Assembly (NCBI GenBank): GCA_036781505.1
Contig: DAIQAV010000032.1
Coordinates: forward strand, 1-16,606
Origin: FEN-680 sp036781505
GTDB taxonomy: Bacteria; Actinomycetota; Geothermincolia; Fen-727; Anoxymicrobiaceae
Direction of reading: 5' to 3'
DNA: 16,606 nt
A program made the position numbers and the translations under genes. Shown one piece after another: positions 8,188-14,671 of the stretch (position 1 is the first letter of the stretch; every line of letters begins with the position of its first letter). Under the pieces are notes generated by a model that was given only the letters and a program-made list of their open reading frames with translations, had not been told where the DNA came from and ran no database searches.

Positions 8188-9381
8188 ATGGCGGATGACT
8201 TCAAAGACCTCGATATTGACGAAGTGCGTGAGCTCGTCGCCTGGGGCAAGGAGCGCGGCGGCCTTTCGACCGACGAGATAGTCGAGAAGCTCAAGACCGT
8301 CGAGCTCACCCCCGACCAGGTCGACAGCGTCTTCGTGCTGCTCTCTGACCTTGGCATCGAGATAACCGACGAAGCCGTCGACGAGATCAAGGAAGAGATG
8401 GAGGAAGAGGAGGCCCACGGGAAGACCGCCAGCAAGGCGGTCGCGGAGCTGGACCTCTCGGTGCAGCCGGTCACCAACGACCCGGTGCGGATGTACCTCA
8501 AGGAGATAGGCAAGGTCCCGCTGCTCACGGCGGAGCAGGAGGTCTCCCTGGCCAAGCGGATCGAGGCCGGCGAGGCGGCCAGCGGCAGACTCACCTCCGA
8601 GGAGAAGCTGAAGGCCGATCAGATCAAGGAGCTGCACGACATCGAGGCCGACGGCCTGGTGGCCAAGCGCAAGCTGGTCGAGGCGAACCTGAGGCTGGTG
8701 GTCAGCATCGCCAAGCGCTACGTAGGGCGGGGAATGCTGTTCCTGGACCTGATACAGGAAGGCAACCTCGGGCTCATCCGCGCGGTCGAGAAGTTCGACT
8801 ACGGAAAAGGCTACAAGTTCAGCACCTACGCCACCTGGTGGATCCGTCAGGCCATCACCCGCGCCATCGCGGATCAGGCCCGGACCATCAGGATACCCGT
8901 GCACATGGTCGAGACAATCAACAAGCTCGTGAGGGTGCAGCGCCAGCTCCTGCAGGACCTGGGGCGCGAGCCGCTGCCCGAGGAGATCGCCGACGAGATG
9001 GAGCTCTCGCCCGAGAAGGTGCGCGAGATCCTCAAGGTTTCGCAGGAGCCGGTCTCGCTGGAAACGCCCATCGGCGAGGAGGAGGACAGCCACCTCGGGG
9101 ACTTCATCGAGGACTCGGGCGCCGTGGTGCCGGTCGACGCGGCGGCCTTCAAGCTGCTGCAGGAGCAGTTGGAGGAGGTCCTGGACGACCTCAACACCCG
9201 CGAGAAGCGCGTCATCCAGCTCAGGTTCGGGCTCCTCGACGGCCAGCCTCGCACGCTGGAGGAGGTCGGCAGGGTGTTCGGCGTGACCAGGGAGCGCATC
9301 AGGCAGATCGAATCCAAGACGCTCTCCAAGCTGCGCCATCCCTCCAGGAGCGGCAGGCTGCGCGACTACATCGAAGACTGA
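8188..9381 (+). CDS. rpoD: RNA polymerase primary sigma factor (sigma-70 / SigA)
   Basis: Housekeeping sigma factor that directs RNA polymerase to -35/-10 promoters. At 397 residues it has an acidic region 1.1-like N-terminus (to about residue 90) and region 1.2 (DPVRMYLKEIGKVPLLTAEQ). The region 2 signature is NLRLVVSIAKRYVGRGMLFLD, with core VVSIAKRYVGRGMLFLD, and FSTYATWWIRQAITRAIADQ near residue 212 contacts the -10 element. Region 3 follows, then region 4 with the helix-turn-helix TLEEVGRVFGVTRERIRQIE near residue 356, which reads -35. ATG 8188 has only a weak upstream AAGGCGGTG. A second ATG at 8135 overlaps the dnaG stop but is out of frame (see findings). Family identity is certain; the exact N-terminus is less so. 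Confidence 0.96.
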   Translation: MADDFKDLDIDEVRELVAWGKERGGLSTDEIVEKLKTVELTPDQVDSVFVLLSDLGIEITDEAVDEIKEEMEEEEAHGKTASKAVAELDLSVQPVTNDPVRMYLKEIGKVPLLTAEQEVSLAKRIEAGEAASGRLTSEEKLKADQIKELHDIEADGLVAKRKLVEANLRLVVSIAKRYVGRGMLFLDLIQEGNLGLIRAVEKFDYGKGYKFSTYATWWIRQAITRAIADQARTIRIPVHMVETINKLVRVQRQLLQDLGREPLPEEIADEMELSPEKVREILKVSQEPVSLETPIGEEEDSHLGDFIEDSGAVVPVDAAAFKLLQEQLEEVLDDLNTREKRVIQLRFGLLDGQPRTLEEVGRVFGVTRERIRQIESKTLSKLRHPSRSGRLRDYIED

Positions 9382-9389
9382 CCGCGAAA

Positions 9390-9422
9390 ACGCACCACTG
9401 GTGCCGGGCACCGGGGGTGCGT
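9390..9422 (+). terminator. Strong hairpin after rpoD, probable terminator
   Basis: ACGCACC (9390-9396) pairs with GGTGCGT (9416-9422). After one mismatch, CTGGTGC (9398-9404) pairs with GCACCGG (9408-9414, one G-T wobble), leaving a three-base loop. The stem starts 9 bases after the rpoD stop. The trailing sequence CTTCAACG has no long T-run, so efficiency is uncertain. It separates the housekeeping block from the iron/oxygen cluster. Confidence 0.65.
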
Positions 9423-9528
9423 CTTCAACGACGATGCCTGACCTCCCTTTGAATCATCAACCTCGTTGCGCAGGATTGGCGCGCGCTTTGGACAAACCTA
9501 CTGTTGTCACAAGCAAGGGAGGGGTCCA

Positions 9529-9825
9529 ATGTGCGCTGAAGCCTACCACGAGCCGTTCGACATCATCCCCGAAGAGGGTAGGGACAACCACCGGGCGCTC
9601 GTCTCCATGATCGAGGAGTTCCAGGCGATCGATTGGTATCATCAGAGGATACAGGCGACCAAGGACGATGAGTTGCGGGCCATCCTCGCCCACAACCGCG
9701 ACGAGGAGAAGGAGCACGCGACCATGCTTCTGGAGTACCTCCGCCGCAAGGACCCGGCCTTGAGCTCGCAGATCGGCAAGTTCATCCCCTCGGAAGGGGA
9801 CATCGCGGCGCTGGAGGACGATTAA
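9529..9825 (+). CDS. Encapsulated-ferritin-like (EncFtn family) protein, free-standing
   Basis: A 98-residue protein with two short helices matching the EncFtn ferroxidase family (half-ferritin subunits that pair to build a di-iron site). The signature WYHQR...T..DELR.ILAHNRDEEKEHA is present. By alignment to Rhodospirillum rubrum EncFtn (E32, W38, E62, H65), the expected residues are E30, W36, E60 and H63, with identical spacing. ATG 9529 is chosen over upstream in-frame codons because AGGGAGGGG (9516-9524) directly precedes it. Unlike most EncFtn cargo, no encapsulin shell gene is adjacent. The C-terminus (FIPSEGDIAALEDD) also lacks the usual Gly-Ser-Leu encapsulin-targeting tail. It probably oxidises Fe(II) in the cytoplasm or uses a shell encoded elsewhere. 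Confidence 0.85.
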   Translation: MCAEAYHEPFDIIPEEGRDNHRALVSMIEEFQAIDWYHQRIQATKDDELRAILAHNRDEEKEHATMLLEYLRRKDPALSSQIGKFIPSEGDIAALEDD

Positions 9826-9827
9826 TC
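9813..9827 (+). promoter_or_regulatory. Ribosome-binding site and putative ATC start of the TIGR02757 gene
   Basis: GGAGG at 9813-9817, inside the EncFtn-like gene, lies 7 bases before an in-frame ATC at 9825. The ATC overlaps the last A of the EncFtn stop TAA (TAATC). Were the C at 9827 a G, this would be the classic TAATG stop-start overlap. It is the only well-placed initiation site for the conserved N-terminus of the downstream protein. Confidence 0.5.
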
Positions 9828-10631
9828 ACCCCCGAAGACTATCGAGAGCCACTCGAGGAACTGTACCGGCGATTCAATCACAGGGATTACGTGCACCCGG
9901 ACCCCCTGGAGTTCCTCTACGACTATCCCGACGTGGCCGACAGGGAGATCGTCGGTCTGGTCGCCTCTTCGCTCGCGTACGGCAGGGTGGCGCAGCTCCT
10001 CAAGAGCATCAGGGTGGTGCTGGACATCATCGGCCCACGCCCGGCGGAATTCGTAGCCTCCGCGTCGGCGGGTTCACTGGAGAAGTCGCTTTCCGGGTTC
10101 AAGCACCGCTTCACCACAGGCTCGCAGATCGCCGGGCTGCTGGCCGGCGCGCGCGGCGCCATCAAGAAGTACGGCTCGCTCAACGGGTGCTTCACCTCCG
10201 GCATGGCGCCCTCGGAACCCACTGTCCTGGAGGCCATGCACGGGTTCGCCACGGAGCTCACAGGCTCGAGCGGCTGCCCCTGCGATTTCCTGCTGCCGTC
10301 GGTGGCGAAAGGGAGCGCCTGCAAGCGCCTGAACCTCTACCTGCGCTGGATGGTCCGCTCCGACGAGGTCGACCCCGGCGGGTGGAGCGGCGTCAGCCCG
10401 GCCGCCCTGATCGTCCCGCTCGATACCCACATGTACCGGACCGGGCAGGCGATGGGCTTCACCACACGAAAAAACGCCGACATCAAGGCCGCGCAGGAGG
10501 TGACCGAAGGGTTCCGTCGTATAGTCCCGGAAGACCCTGTCCGATACGATTTCTCGCTCACGCGCCTTGGCATCAGGAGCGAATCGTCGCTCGAGGAGTT
10601 CCTCGGCGGCATTGAAGAAACTCAAGGTTAG
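9825..10631 (+). CDS. TIGR02757 / DUF2400 family protein
   Basis: Conserved bacterial family of unknown function. Family features visible are LEELYRRFNHRDYVHPDPLEF, with core RRFNHRDYVHPDPLEFLYDY, then EIVGLVASSLAYGRVAQLLKSI (core SSLAYGRVAQLLKS) and RMNLYLRWMVR-like KRLNLYLRWMVRSDEVDPG. The C-terminal half has IVPLDTHMYRTGQAMG and DPVRYDFSLTRLGI. The first canonical start is GTG 9891, but that would cut off the family-conserved LYRRFNHRDYVHPDP. The homologous reading begins at 9825, where an ATC has a good ribosome-binding site, giving 268 residues. The LDTHMYR element (D200) resembles the VDTH-R segment of HhH-GPD DNA glycosylases, but no Lys/Cys-cluster catalytic set is evident. It lies between two iron-oxidation genes, coupled to the first. 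Confidence 0.85.
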   Translation: MTPEDYREPLEELYRRFNHRDYVHPDPLEFLYDYPDVADREIVGLVASSLAYGRVAQLLKSIRVVLDIIGPRPAEFVASASAGSLEKSLSGFKHRFTTGSQIAGLLAGARGAIKKYGSLNGCFTSGMAPSEPTVLEAMHGFATELTGSSGCPCDFLLPSVAKGSACKRLNLYLRWMVRSDEVDPGGWSGVSPAALIVPLDTHMYRTGQAMGFTTRKNADIKAAQEVTEGFRRIVPEDPVRYDFSLTRLGIRSESSLEEFLGGIEETQG

Positions 10632-10682
10632 CAAGCAACCGACAGTGGTAATAGAATGACACCAGAGAAACAAGGAGGAGCC

Positions 10683-11258
10683 ATGGCACCGCTCAAAGGA
10701 TCGAAGACCGAGGTCAACCTCATCACCGCTTTCGCGGGAGAGTCGCAGGCGCGCAACCGCTACACGTACTTCTCCAGCCAGGCGCGCAAGGACGGCCTGA
10801 TACAGATCGCCGACATCTTCGAGGAGACCGCGAACCAGGAGAAGGAGCACGCCAAGCGCTTCTTCAAGTTCCTGGTGGGAGGGGACGCGCAGGTCGGCGC
10901 GATGTTCCCCGCCGGCATGATCGGCACCACCGCGGAGAACCTGAAAGCGGCCGCGGCGGGCGAGAACCTGGAGTGGACGACGCTCTACCCGGGTTTCGCG
11001 AACGTGGCCCGCGAGGAGGGCTTCGAGGAGATCGCCAAAGTGTGGGAGGCGATCGTGGTCGCCGAGAGGCAGCACGAGAAGAGATACCTGGGGCTGCTGG
11101 CCAACGTCGACGCCGGCACGGTTTTCAAGAAGAAACAGCCGGTGGTGTGGAGGTGCAGGAACTGTGGCTACCTCCATCAGGGCAGCGAGACGCCCGCGGC
11201 CTGCCCGGCCTGCGCGCACCCGCGCGACTACTACGAGCTCCTGGCGGAGAACTGGTAG
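10683..11258 (+). CDS. rbr: Rubrerythrin
   Basis: Cytoplasmic non-haem di-iron peroxidase that protects anaerobes by reducing H2O2 with electrons from rubredoxin. The 191 residues form a four-helix ferritin-like domain followed by a rubredoxin domain. All di-iron ligands match Desulfovibrio vulgaris rubrerythrin in position or within one residue: E20, E53, H56, E94, E97, E128, H131. The C-terminal Fe(Cys)4 site is C158, C161, C174, C177 (CRNCGYLHQG then CPAC). ATG 10683 is chosen because AAGGAGG (10672-10678) precedes it. An in-frame ATG at 10656 would place that ribosome-binding site inside the gene. The 51 bases upstream show no convincing promoter. It is followed by a GC-rich hairpin and then ferritin. 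Confidence 0.97.
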   Translation: MAPLKGSKTEVNLITAFAGESQARNRYTYFSSQARKDGLIQIADIFEETANQEKEHAKRFFKFLVGGDAQVGAMFPAGMIGTTAENLKAAAAGENLEWTTLYPGFANVAREEGFEEIAKVWEAIVVAERQHEKRYLGLLANVDAGTVFKKKQPVVWRCRNCGYLHQGSETPAACPACAHPRDYYELLAENW

Positions 11259-11281
11259 GAGCTCCGGACCGAGCCGGCTCC
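11258..11281 (+). terminator. GC-rich hairpin directly after rubrerythrin stop
   Basis: GGAG (11258-11261) pairs with CTCC (11278-11281), and CCGG (11264-11267) pairs with CCGG (11274-11277). There is a two-base bulge and a six-base loop. No T-run follows. It may be a weak terminator or mRNA-stabilising stem. The rest of the gap to ferritin (11282-11404) also holds GAACGG-G-CCGTTC (11285-11297), a 13-bp palindrome that could be an operator, and nothing else recognisable. Confidence 0.4.
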
Positions 11282-11404
11282 GTTGAACGGGCCGTTCGTT
11301 CCCTGGAGCGTGCGGGCGGCTAGGAGAAGACCCACGGCCGTCGAACAGAAAAGTGAAGCAAGCCGCGCGCGACTGACTATCTGAACCTGCAAGGGGAGGC
11401 ACTC

Positions 11405-11893
11405 ATGTTGACAGACAGGATGGCCGAAGCGCTCAACGCTCAGCTCAACGCCGAGCTCTACTCCGCCTATTTGTACCTGTCCATGGCCGCGTTCTACGAA
11501 TCGCTGGGCCTTCCCGGCTTCGCCAGTTGGATGCGGGTGCAGCGGATCGAGGAGCTCGTCCACGGGCTGAAGTTCTTCGACTACATCGTCGAGGCCGGCG
11601 GGCGCGTCCTGCTGCGGCCCATCGACGGACCGGCCACGGAGTGGGAGGGAGCGCTCGGCCCGTTCGAGGCCGCCTACGCGCACGAGCAGAAGGTGACCGG
11701 CCTGATCAACGCGCTGGTGGAGGTGGCGAAAGAGGAGAAGGACGACGCCACCGTCGAGTTCCTCCAGTGGTACGTGGACGAGCAGGTGGAAGAGGAGGAG
11801 TCGGCGAGCTCGGTGGTGGAGAAGATAAAGGCCGCGGGGGGCGCCGAAGCGGAGCTGGAGAAGCTCGACGGCGAGCTGGCGATGCGGAGCTGA
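11405..11893 (+). CDS. ftn: Bacterial non-haem ferritin
   Basis: Iron-storage protein that oxidises Fe(II) at a di-iron centre and stores ferric mineral in a 24-subunit shell. The 162 residues are normal for the FtnA type. The ferroxidase residues fall at the same numbers as in E. coli FtnA: E17, E50, H53, E94, Q127, with E130 for the third site. The motifs are LNAELYSAYLYLSMAAF, EELVHGLKFFDY and WYVDEQVEEE. The EELVHG segment replaces the usual EExxHA, a mild variation. AAGGGGAGG lies just upstream of ATG 11405. Between rubrerythrin and the flavodiiron protein, it suggests that iron released during oxidative stress is sequestered by the same cluster. Confidence 0.96.
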   Translation: MLTDRMAEALNAQLNAELYSAYLYLSMAAFYESLGLPGFASWMRVQRIEELVHGLKFFDYIVEAGGRVLLRPIDGPATEWEGALGPFEAAYAHEQKVTGLINALVEVAKEEKDDATVEFLQWYVDEQVEEEESASSVVEKIKAAGGAEAELEKLDGELAMRS

Positions 11894-11925
11894 CCGGTTG
11901 ACGAGTGGAAGGCAGAGGTGAGGCG

Positions 11926-13137
11926 ATGAACCGGCATTTCGAGGCCGTCAAGGTGACCGACAAGGTCTACTGGGTCGGCGCGATCGACTGGGGGATAAGG
12001 GACTTCCACGGGTACACGACCCCGAGGGGCTCGACCTACAACGCCTACCTCATAATGGGCGACGACGTGATACTCATCGACACCGTAAGGGCACCGTTCA
12101 AGGAAGAGCTGCTCGCGAGGGTGGCATCGGTAACCGACCCGAAGAACATCAGGTACATCATCTCCAACCACTCCGAGCCCGACCACTCCAGCGGCCTGCC
12201 CTGGGTCATCGACCAGGTCCAGCCCGAGAAGGTATTCGCGTCGAAGCTGGGCCTGAAGGACCTGGACGGCTACTACCACATGGGTGGCATCGAGCAGGTC
12301 GACAACGGCTCGACCATGAGGCTGGGGGGCGTAGACCTGACGTTCATCGACACGCCGATGATCCACTGGCCCGACAGCATGATGACCTACATGCCCTCTC
12401 AGAAGCTGCTCTTCTCGCAGGACGGTTTCGGCATGCACCTCGCCAGCAGCGAGAGGTTCGCCGACGAGATACCCCAGGGCGTCCTCTACGAGGAGAACGC
12501 CAAGTACTTCGCCAACATCCTGCTTCCTTACAAGCAGCTCATCGTGAAGCTGCTGGACAAGATAAAAGAACTGGGTCTGGAGATAGAGACCATCTGCCCG
12601 GACCACGGACCGATATGGCGCAAGAACCTGCAGGTGCCCATCAACGCTTATTACAAGTGGTGCGCGCAGGAGCCGACCAACAAGGCGGTCATCACCTTCG
12701 ACACGATGTGGGGGAGCACCGAGATGATGGCCCGGGCGATAGAGGACGGCATGGTGGGCGCCGGCGCGAGCGTAATAGTGCTGCCGATGAAATCCAGCGA
12801 CAGGAGCGTCGTCGTGACCGAGGTGCTCGAGGCCGGGGCGTTGCTGGTGGGGTCGCCCACGCTGAACAACGGGATCTTCCCGACGATGGCCGACACCCTT
12901 ACCTACATGAAAGGCCTCAAGCCCAGGAACCTCGTTGGGGCGGCGTTCGGCTCGTTCGGCTGGAGCGGTGAGGCGGTCAAAGTGCTGAACGATTACCTGG
13001 AGCAGATGAAGGTCGAGATAGTGTCCGAGCCCCTGAACCTCAAGTTTGTCCCGGATGCAGAGGGCATTGAGCAGTGCAGGCGGTTCGGCGAGGCGGTGGC
13101 CGCGAGACTCAAGGAAGTGGTGCAGAATGGCGCTTGA
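11926..13137 (+). CDS. fprA: FprA-type flavodiiron protein (O2/NO reductase)
   Basis: Cytoplasmic A-type flavoprotein reducing O2 to water and/or NO to N2O. The 403 residues comprise an N-terminal metallo-beta-lactamase-like di-iron domain (to about residue 250) and a C-terminal flavodoxin domain starting with ITFDTMWGSTEMMA. Iron ligands are visible in the expected order: H82, E84, D86 (NHSEPDH), H147 (MIHWPD), D166 (SQDGFG) and H227 (CPDHGP), closely matching Moorella FprA. ATG 11926 is chosen for GAGGTG at 11915-11920; a GTG at 11905 is less likely. It overlaps the flavin reductase gene by 11 bases, which signals translational coupling with its likely electron donor. O2 versus NO preference cannot be told from sequence. 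Confidence 0.96.
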   Translation: MNRHFEAVKVTDKVYWVGAIDWGIRDFHGYTTPRGSTYNAYLIMGDDVILIDTVRAPFKEELLARVASVTDPKNIRYIISNHSEPDHSSGLPWVIDQVQPEKVFASKLGLKDLDGYYHMGGIEQVDNGSTMRLGGVDLTFIDTPMIHWPDSMMTYMPSQKLLFSQDGFGMHLASSERFADEIPQGVLYEENAKYFANILLPYKQLIVKLLDKIKELGLEIETICPDHGPIWRKNLQVPINAYYKWCAQEPTNKAVITFDTMWGSTEMMARAIEDGMVGAGASVIVLPMKSSDRSVVVTEVLEAGALLVGSPTLNNGIFPTMADTLTYMKGLKPRNLVGAAFGSFGWSGEAVKVLNDYLEQMKVEIVSEPLNLKFVPDAEGIEQCRRFGEAVAARLKEVVQNGA

Positions 13138-13714
13138 AATGGAGCCGGAGGCACTCTGGAGCATCAGCTACGGCATCTTCATAGTCTGCTCGTGCAGCGA
13201 CGGCAAGGCGAGCGGGCAGATCGCCAACACTGTATTCCAGGTGTCGGCCGAGCCTCCCAGGGTCGCCGTCGCGATAAACAAGAAGAACTTCACCCACGGC
13301 CTCATCACCGCAAGCAATAACATGACGGTCTCGGTCCTCGACGAAGAGACGCCGATGCAACTTATCGGCCGGTTCGGGTTCCGCACGGGACGCGACTTCG
13401 ACAAGCTCGAGGGCGTCGAGACGATGGAAGGGAACCTGGGGTGCCCCGGCGTGACCGAACACGCCGTCTCGGTGTTCGAGGCTGAGGTCTTCGGCAGCGT
13501 GGACGTGGGTACTCACACGGTCTTCGTGGCTGACGTGGTCAGCGGCAAGGTGCTCTCCGACAAGCAGCCGCTTACCTACGCGATGTACCACGGCATGAAG
13601 GGCAAGGCCCCCGAGAACGCGCCGACCTACAGGGGGAAGACGCCGGAGACGGCGCCGACCTACGCCGGCGTGGAGCCTCCCAACGCGCCGACCCACCGGG
13701 GCGGCAAGGAATAG
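13127..13714 (+). CDS. Flavin reductase domain protein (Hrb-type, without fused rubredoxin)
   Basis: FMN-binding flavin reductase domain like the N-terminal half of the high-molecular-weight rubredoxin (Hrb) that passes NAD(P)H electrons to flavodiiron proteins in Moorella. The 195 residues include the domain core (WSISYGIFIVCSCSDGKASG, QIANTVFQVSAEPPRVAVAI, NLGCPGVTEHAVSVFEAEV). The tail carries three 11-residue repeats of the form PENAPTYRGKT / PETAPTYAGVE / PPNAPTHRGGK. In Hrb-type fusions such a linker leads into rubredoxin. Here a TAG stop intervenes, and rubredoxin starts 30 bases later in the same frame. ATG 13127 lies within the end of fprA (11-base overlap). AAGGAAGTGG upstream is a weak ribosome-binding site. 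Confidence 0.92.
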   Translation: MALEMEPEALWSISYGIFIVCSCSDGKASGQIANTVFQVSAEPPRVAVAINKKNFTHGLITASNNMTVSVLDEETPMQLIGRFGFRTGRDFDKLEGVETMEGNLGCPGVTEHAVSVFEAEVFGSVDVGTHTVFVADVVSGKVLSDKQPLTYAMYHGMKGKAPENAPTYRGKTPETAPTYAGVEPPNAPTHRGGKE

Positions 13715-13744
13715 CACCAAGCACGTGTCCCTGAAAGGAGCATG

Positions 13745-13903
13745 ATGAAGAAGTACGTCTGTGACGTCTGCGGTTACGTCTACGACCCGGCCCAGGGCGA
13801 CTCCGACGGCGGGGTGCCGCCCGGAACTCCTTTCGAGGAGCTGCCGGACGACTGGGTCTGCCCGGTCTGCGGGGCCGGCAAGGACGCTTTCGCGCCCGAA
13901 TAA
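13745..13903 (+). CDS. Rubredoxin
   Basis: Small Fe(Cys)4 electron carrier of 52 residues, of standard rubredoxin length. Two knuckles are visible, VCDVCGYVYDP and WVCPVCGAGKDAF, and the protein also has the family's GVPPGTPFEELPDDW stretch. Two adjacent ATG codons (13742, 13745) are possible. AAGGAG at 13735-13740 is better spaced for 13745. It probably carries electrons from the flavin reductase to the flavodiiron protein and to rubrerythrin. It lies in the same frame as the flavin reductase, separated by one amber codon and no other stop. Identity is certain. Confidence 0.97.
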   Translation: MKKYVCDVCGYVYDPAQGDSDGGVPPGTPFEELPDDWVCPVCGAGKDAFAPE

Positions 13904-13939
13904 GAAGACTGATACGGTGAAGGCCGAACGGAGGCGTCG

Positions 13940-14671
13940 ATGGCCACGAGGAAGATAGTCCACATAGACGAGGAGAAGTGCGACGGTTGCGGTGAGTGCG
14001 CCCAGGCGTGCGCCGAGGGCGCCATCGAGATCGTCGACGGCAAGGCCCGGCTGATCAGCGAGAGCTACTGCGACGGCCTGGGGGCCTGCCTCGGCGAGTG
14101 CCCACAGGACGCCATCACCATCGAGGAGCGCCAAGCTGACGAGTTCGACGAGGTCGCGGTGGAGAAGCACCTGTCCGCCAAGCAGCCGGCGGCATGCCCC
14201 GGCACAGCGCCGCAAACGCTGGTCCCCTGCGAGCTGGTCGACGCCGTGGGGGAGCCGGGCGAGGCGGCTACGGTGCCCTCGCGCCTCTCTAACTGGCCGG
14301 TCCAGCTCAAGCTGGTGCCGACCAAGGCGCCATACTTCGATAAGGCGAACCTGCTGATCGCTGCGGACTGCGTGCCCTTCTCGTTCGCTGATTTTCACGC
14401 CCGCTTCCTGACCGACAAGACGCTGCTGATCGGCTGCCCCAAGCTGGACAGCGCCGAGTTTTACCGCAAGAAGCTCGCGCAGATATTCATCCAGAACGAC
14501 ATCGCCTCGATCGACGTCGTCTACATGGAGGTGCCCTGCTGCTTTGGGCTGGTGCACCTGGTCCACGAGTCGCTCAAGGAATCGGGCAAAGATATCCCGC
14601 TCAACCTCTACAAGATAGGGATCAAGGGCGACATCCTCGAGAAGCTCCCCGTGTCGGGCGGTGGTGCGTAA
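13940..14671 (+). CDS. Ferredoxin-domain iron-sulfur protein with cysteine-rich C-terminal domain
   Basis: A 243-residue protein with an N-terminal two-cluster ferredoxin module. The first motif is complete (C14, C17, C20, C24; CDGCGECAQAC). The second has C44, C50 and C54-P but L47 where the fourth cysteine should be (CDGLGACLGECP), so it may bind a [3Fe-4S] or an unusually ligated cluster. A C-terminal domain of about 150 residues contains more cysteines (C86, C97, C144, C166, C200, C201) in AADCVPFSFADFH, IGCPKLD and VPCCFGLVHL. This architecture recurs in anaerobes as an uncharacterised iron-sulfur protein. An electron-transfer role is inferred. GGAGG (13930-13934) precedes ATG 13940. The stop overlaps the next gene's start by one base (TAATG). 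Confidence 0.9.
   Translation: MATRKIVHIDEEKCDGCGECAQACAEGAIEIVDGKARLISESYCDGLGACLGECPQDAITIEERQADEFDEVAVEKHLSAKQPAACPGTAPQTLVPCELVDAVGEPGEAATVPSRLSNWPVQLKLVPTKAPYFDKANLLIAADCVPFSFADFHARFLTDKTLLIGCPKLDSAEFYRKKLAQIFIQNDIASIDVVYMEVPCCFGLVHLVHESLKESGKDIPLNLYKIGIKGDILEKLPVSGGGA

Noticed and set aside
9466..9528. Upstream extension of the EncFtn-like protein to an in-frame start at 9466
   Set aside because: It would add 21 residues unlike the family and bury the strong AGGGAGGGG ribosome-binding site inside the gene.
13046..13126. Longer flavin reductase starting at 13046 within fprA
   Set aside because: The extra N-terminus is Arg/Ser-rich out-of-frame fprA sequence; the domain starts right after ATG 13127.
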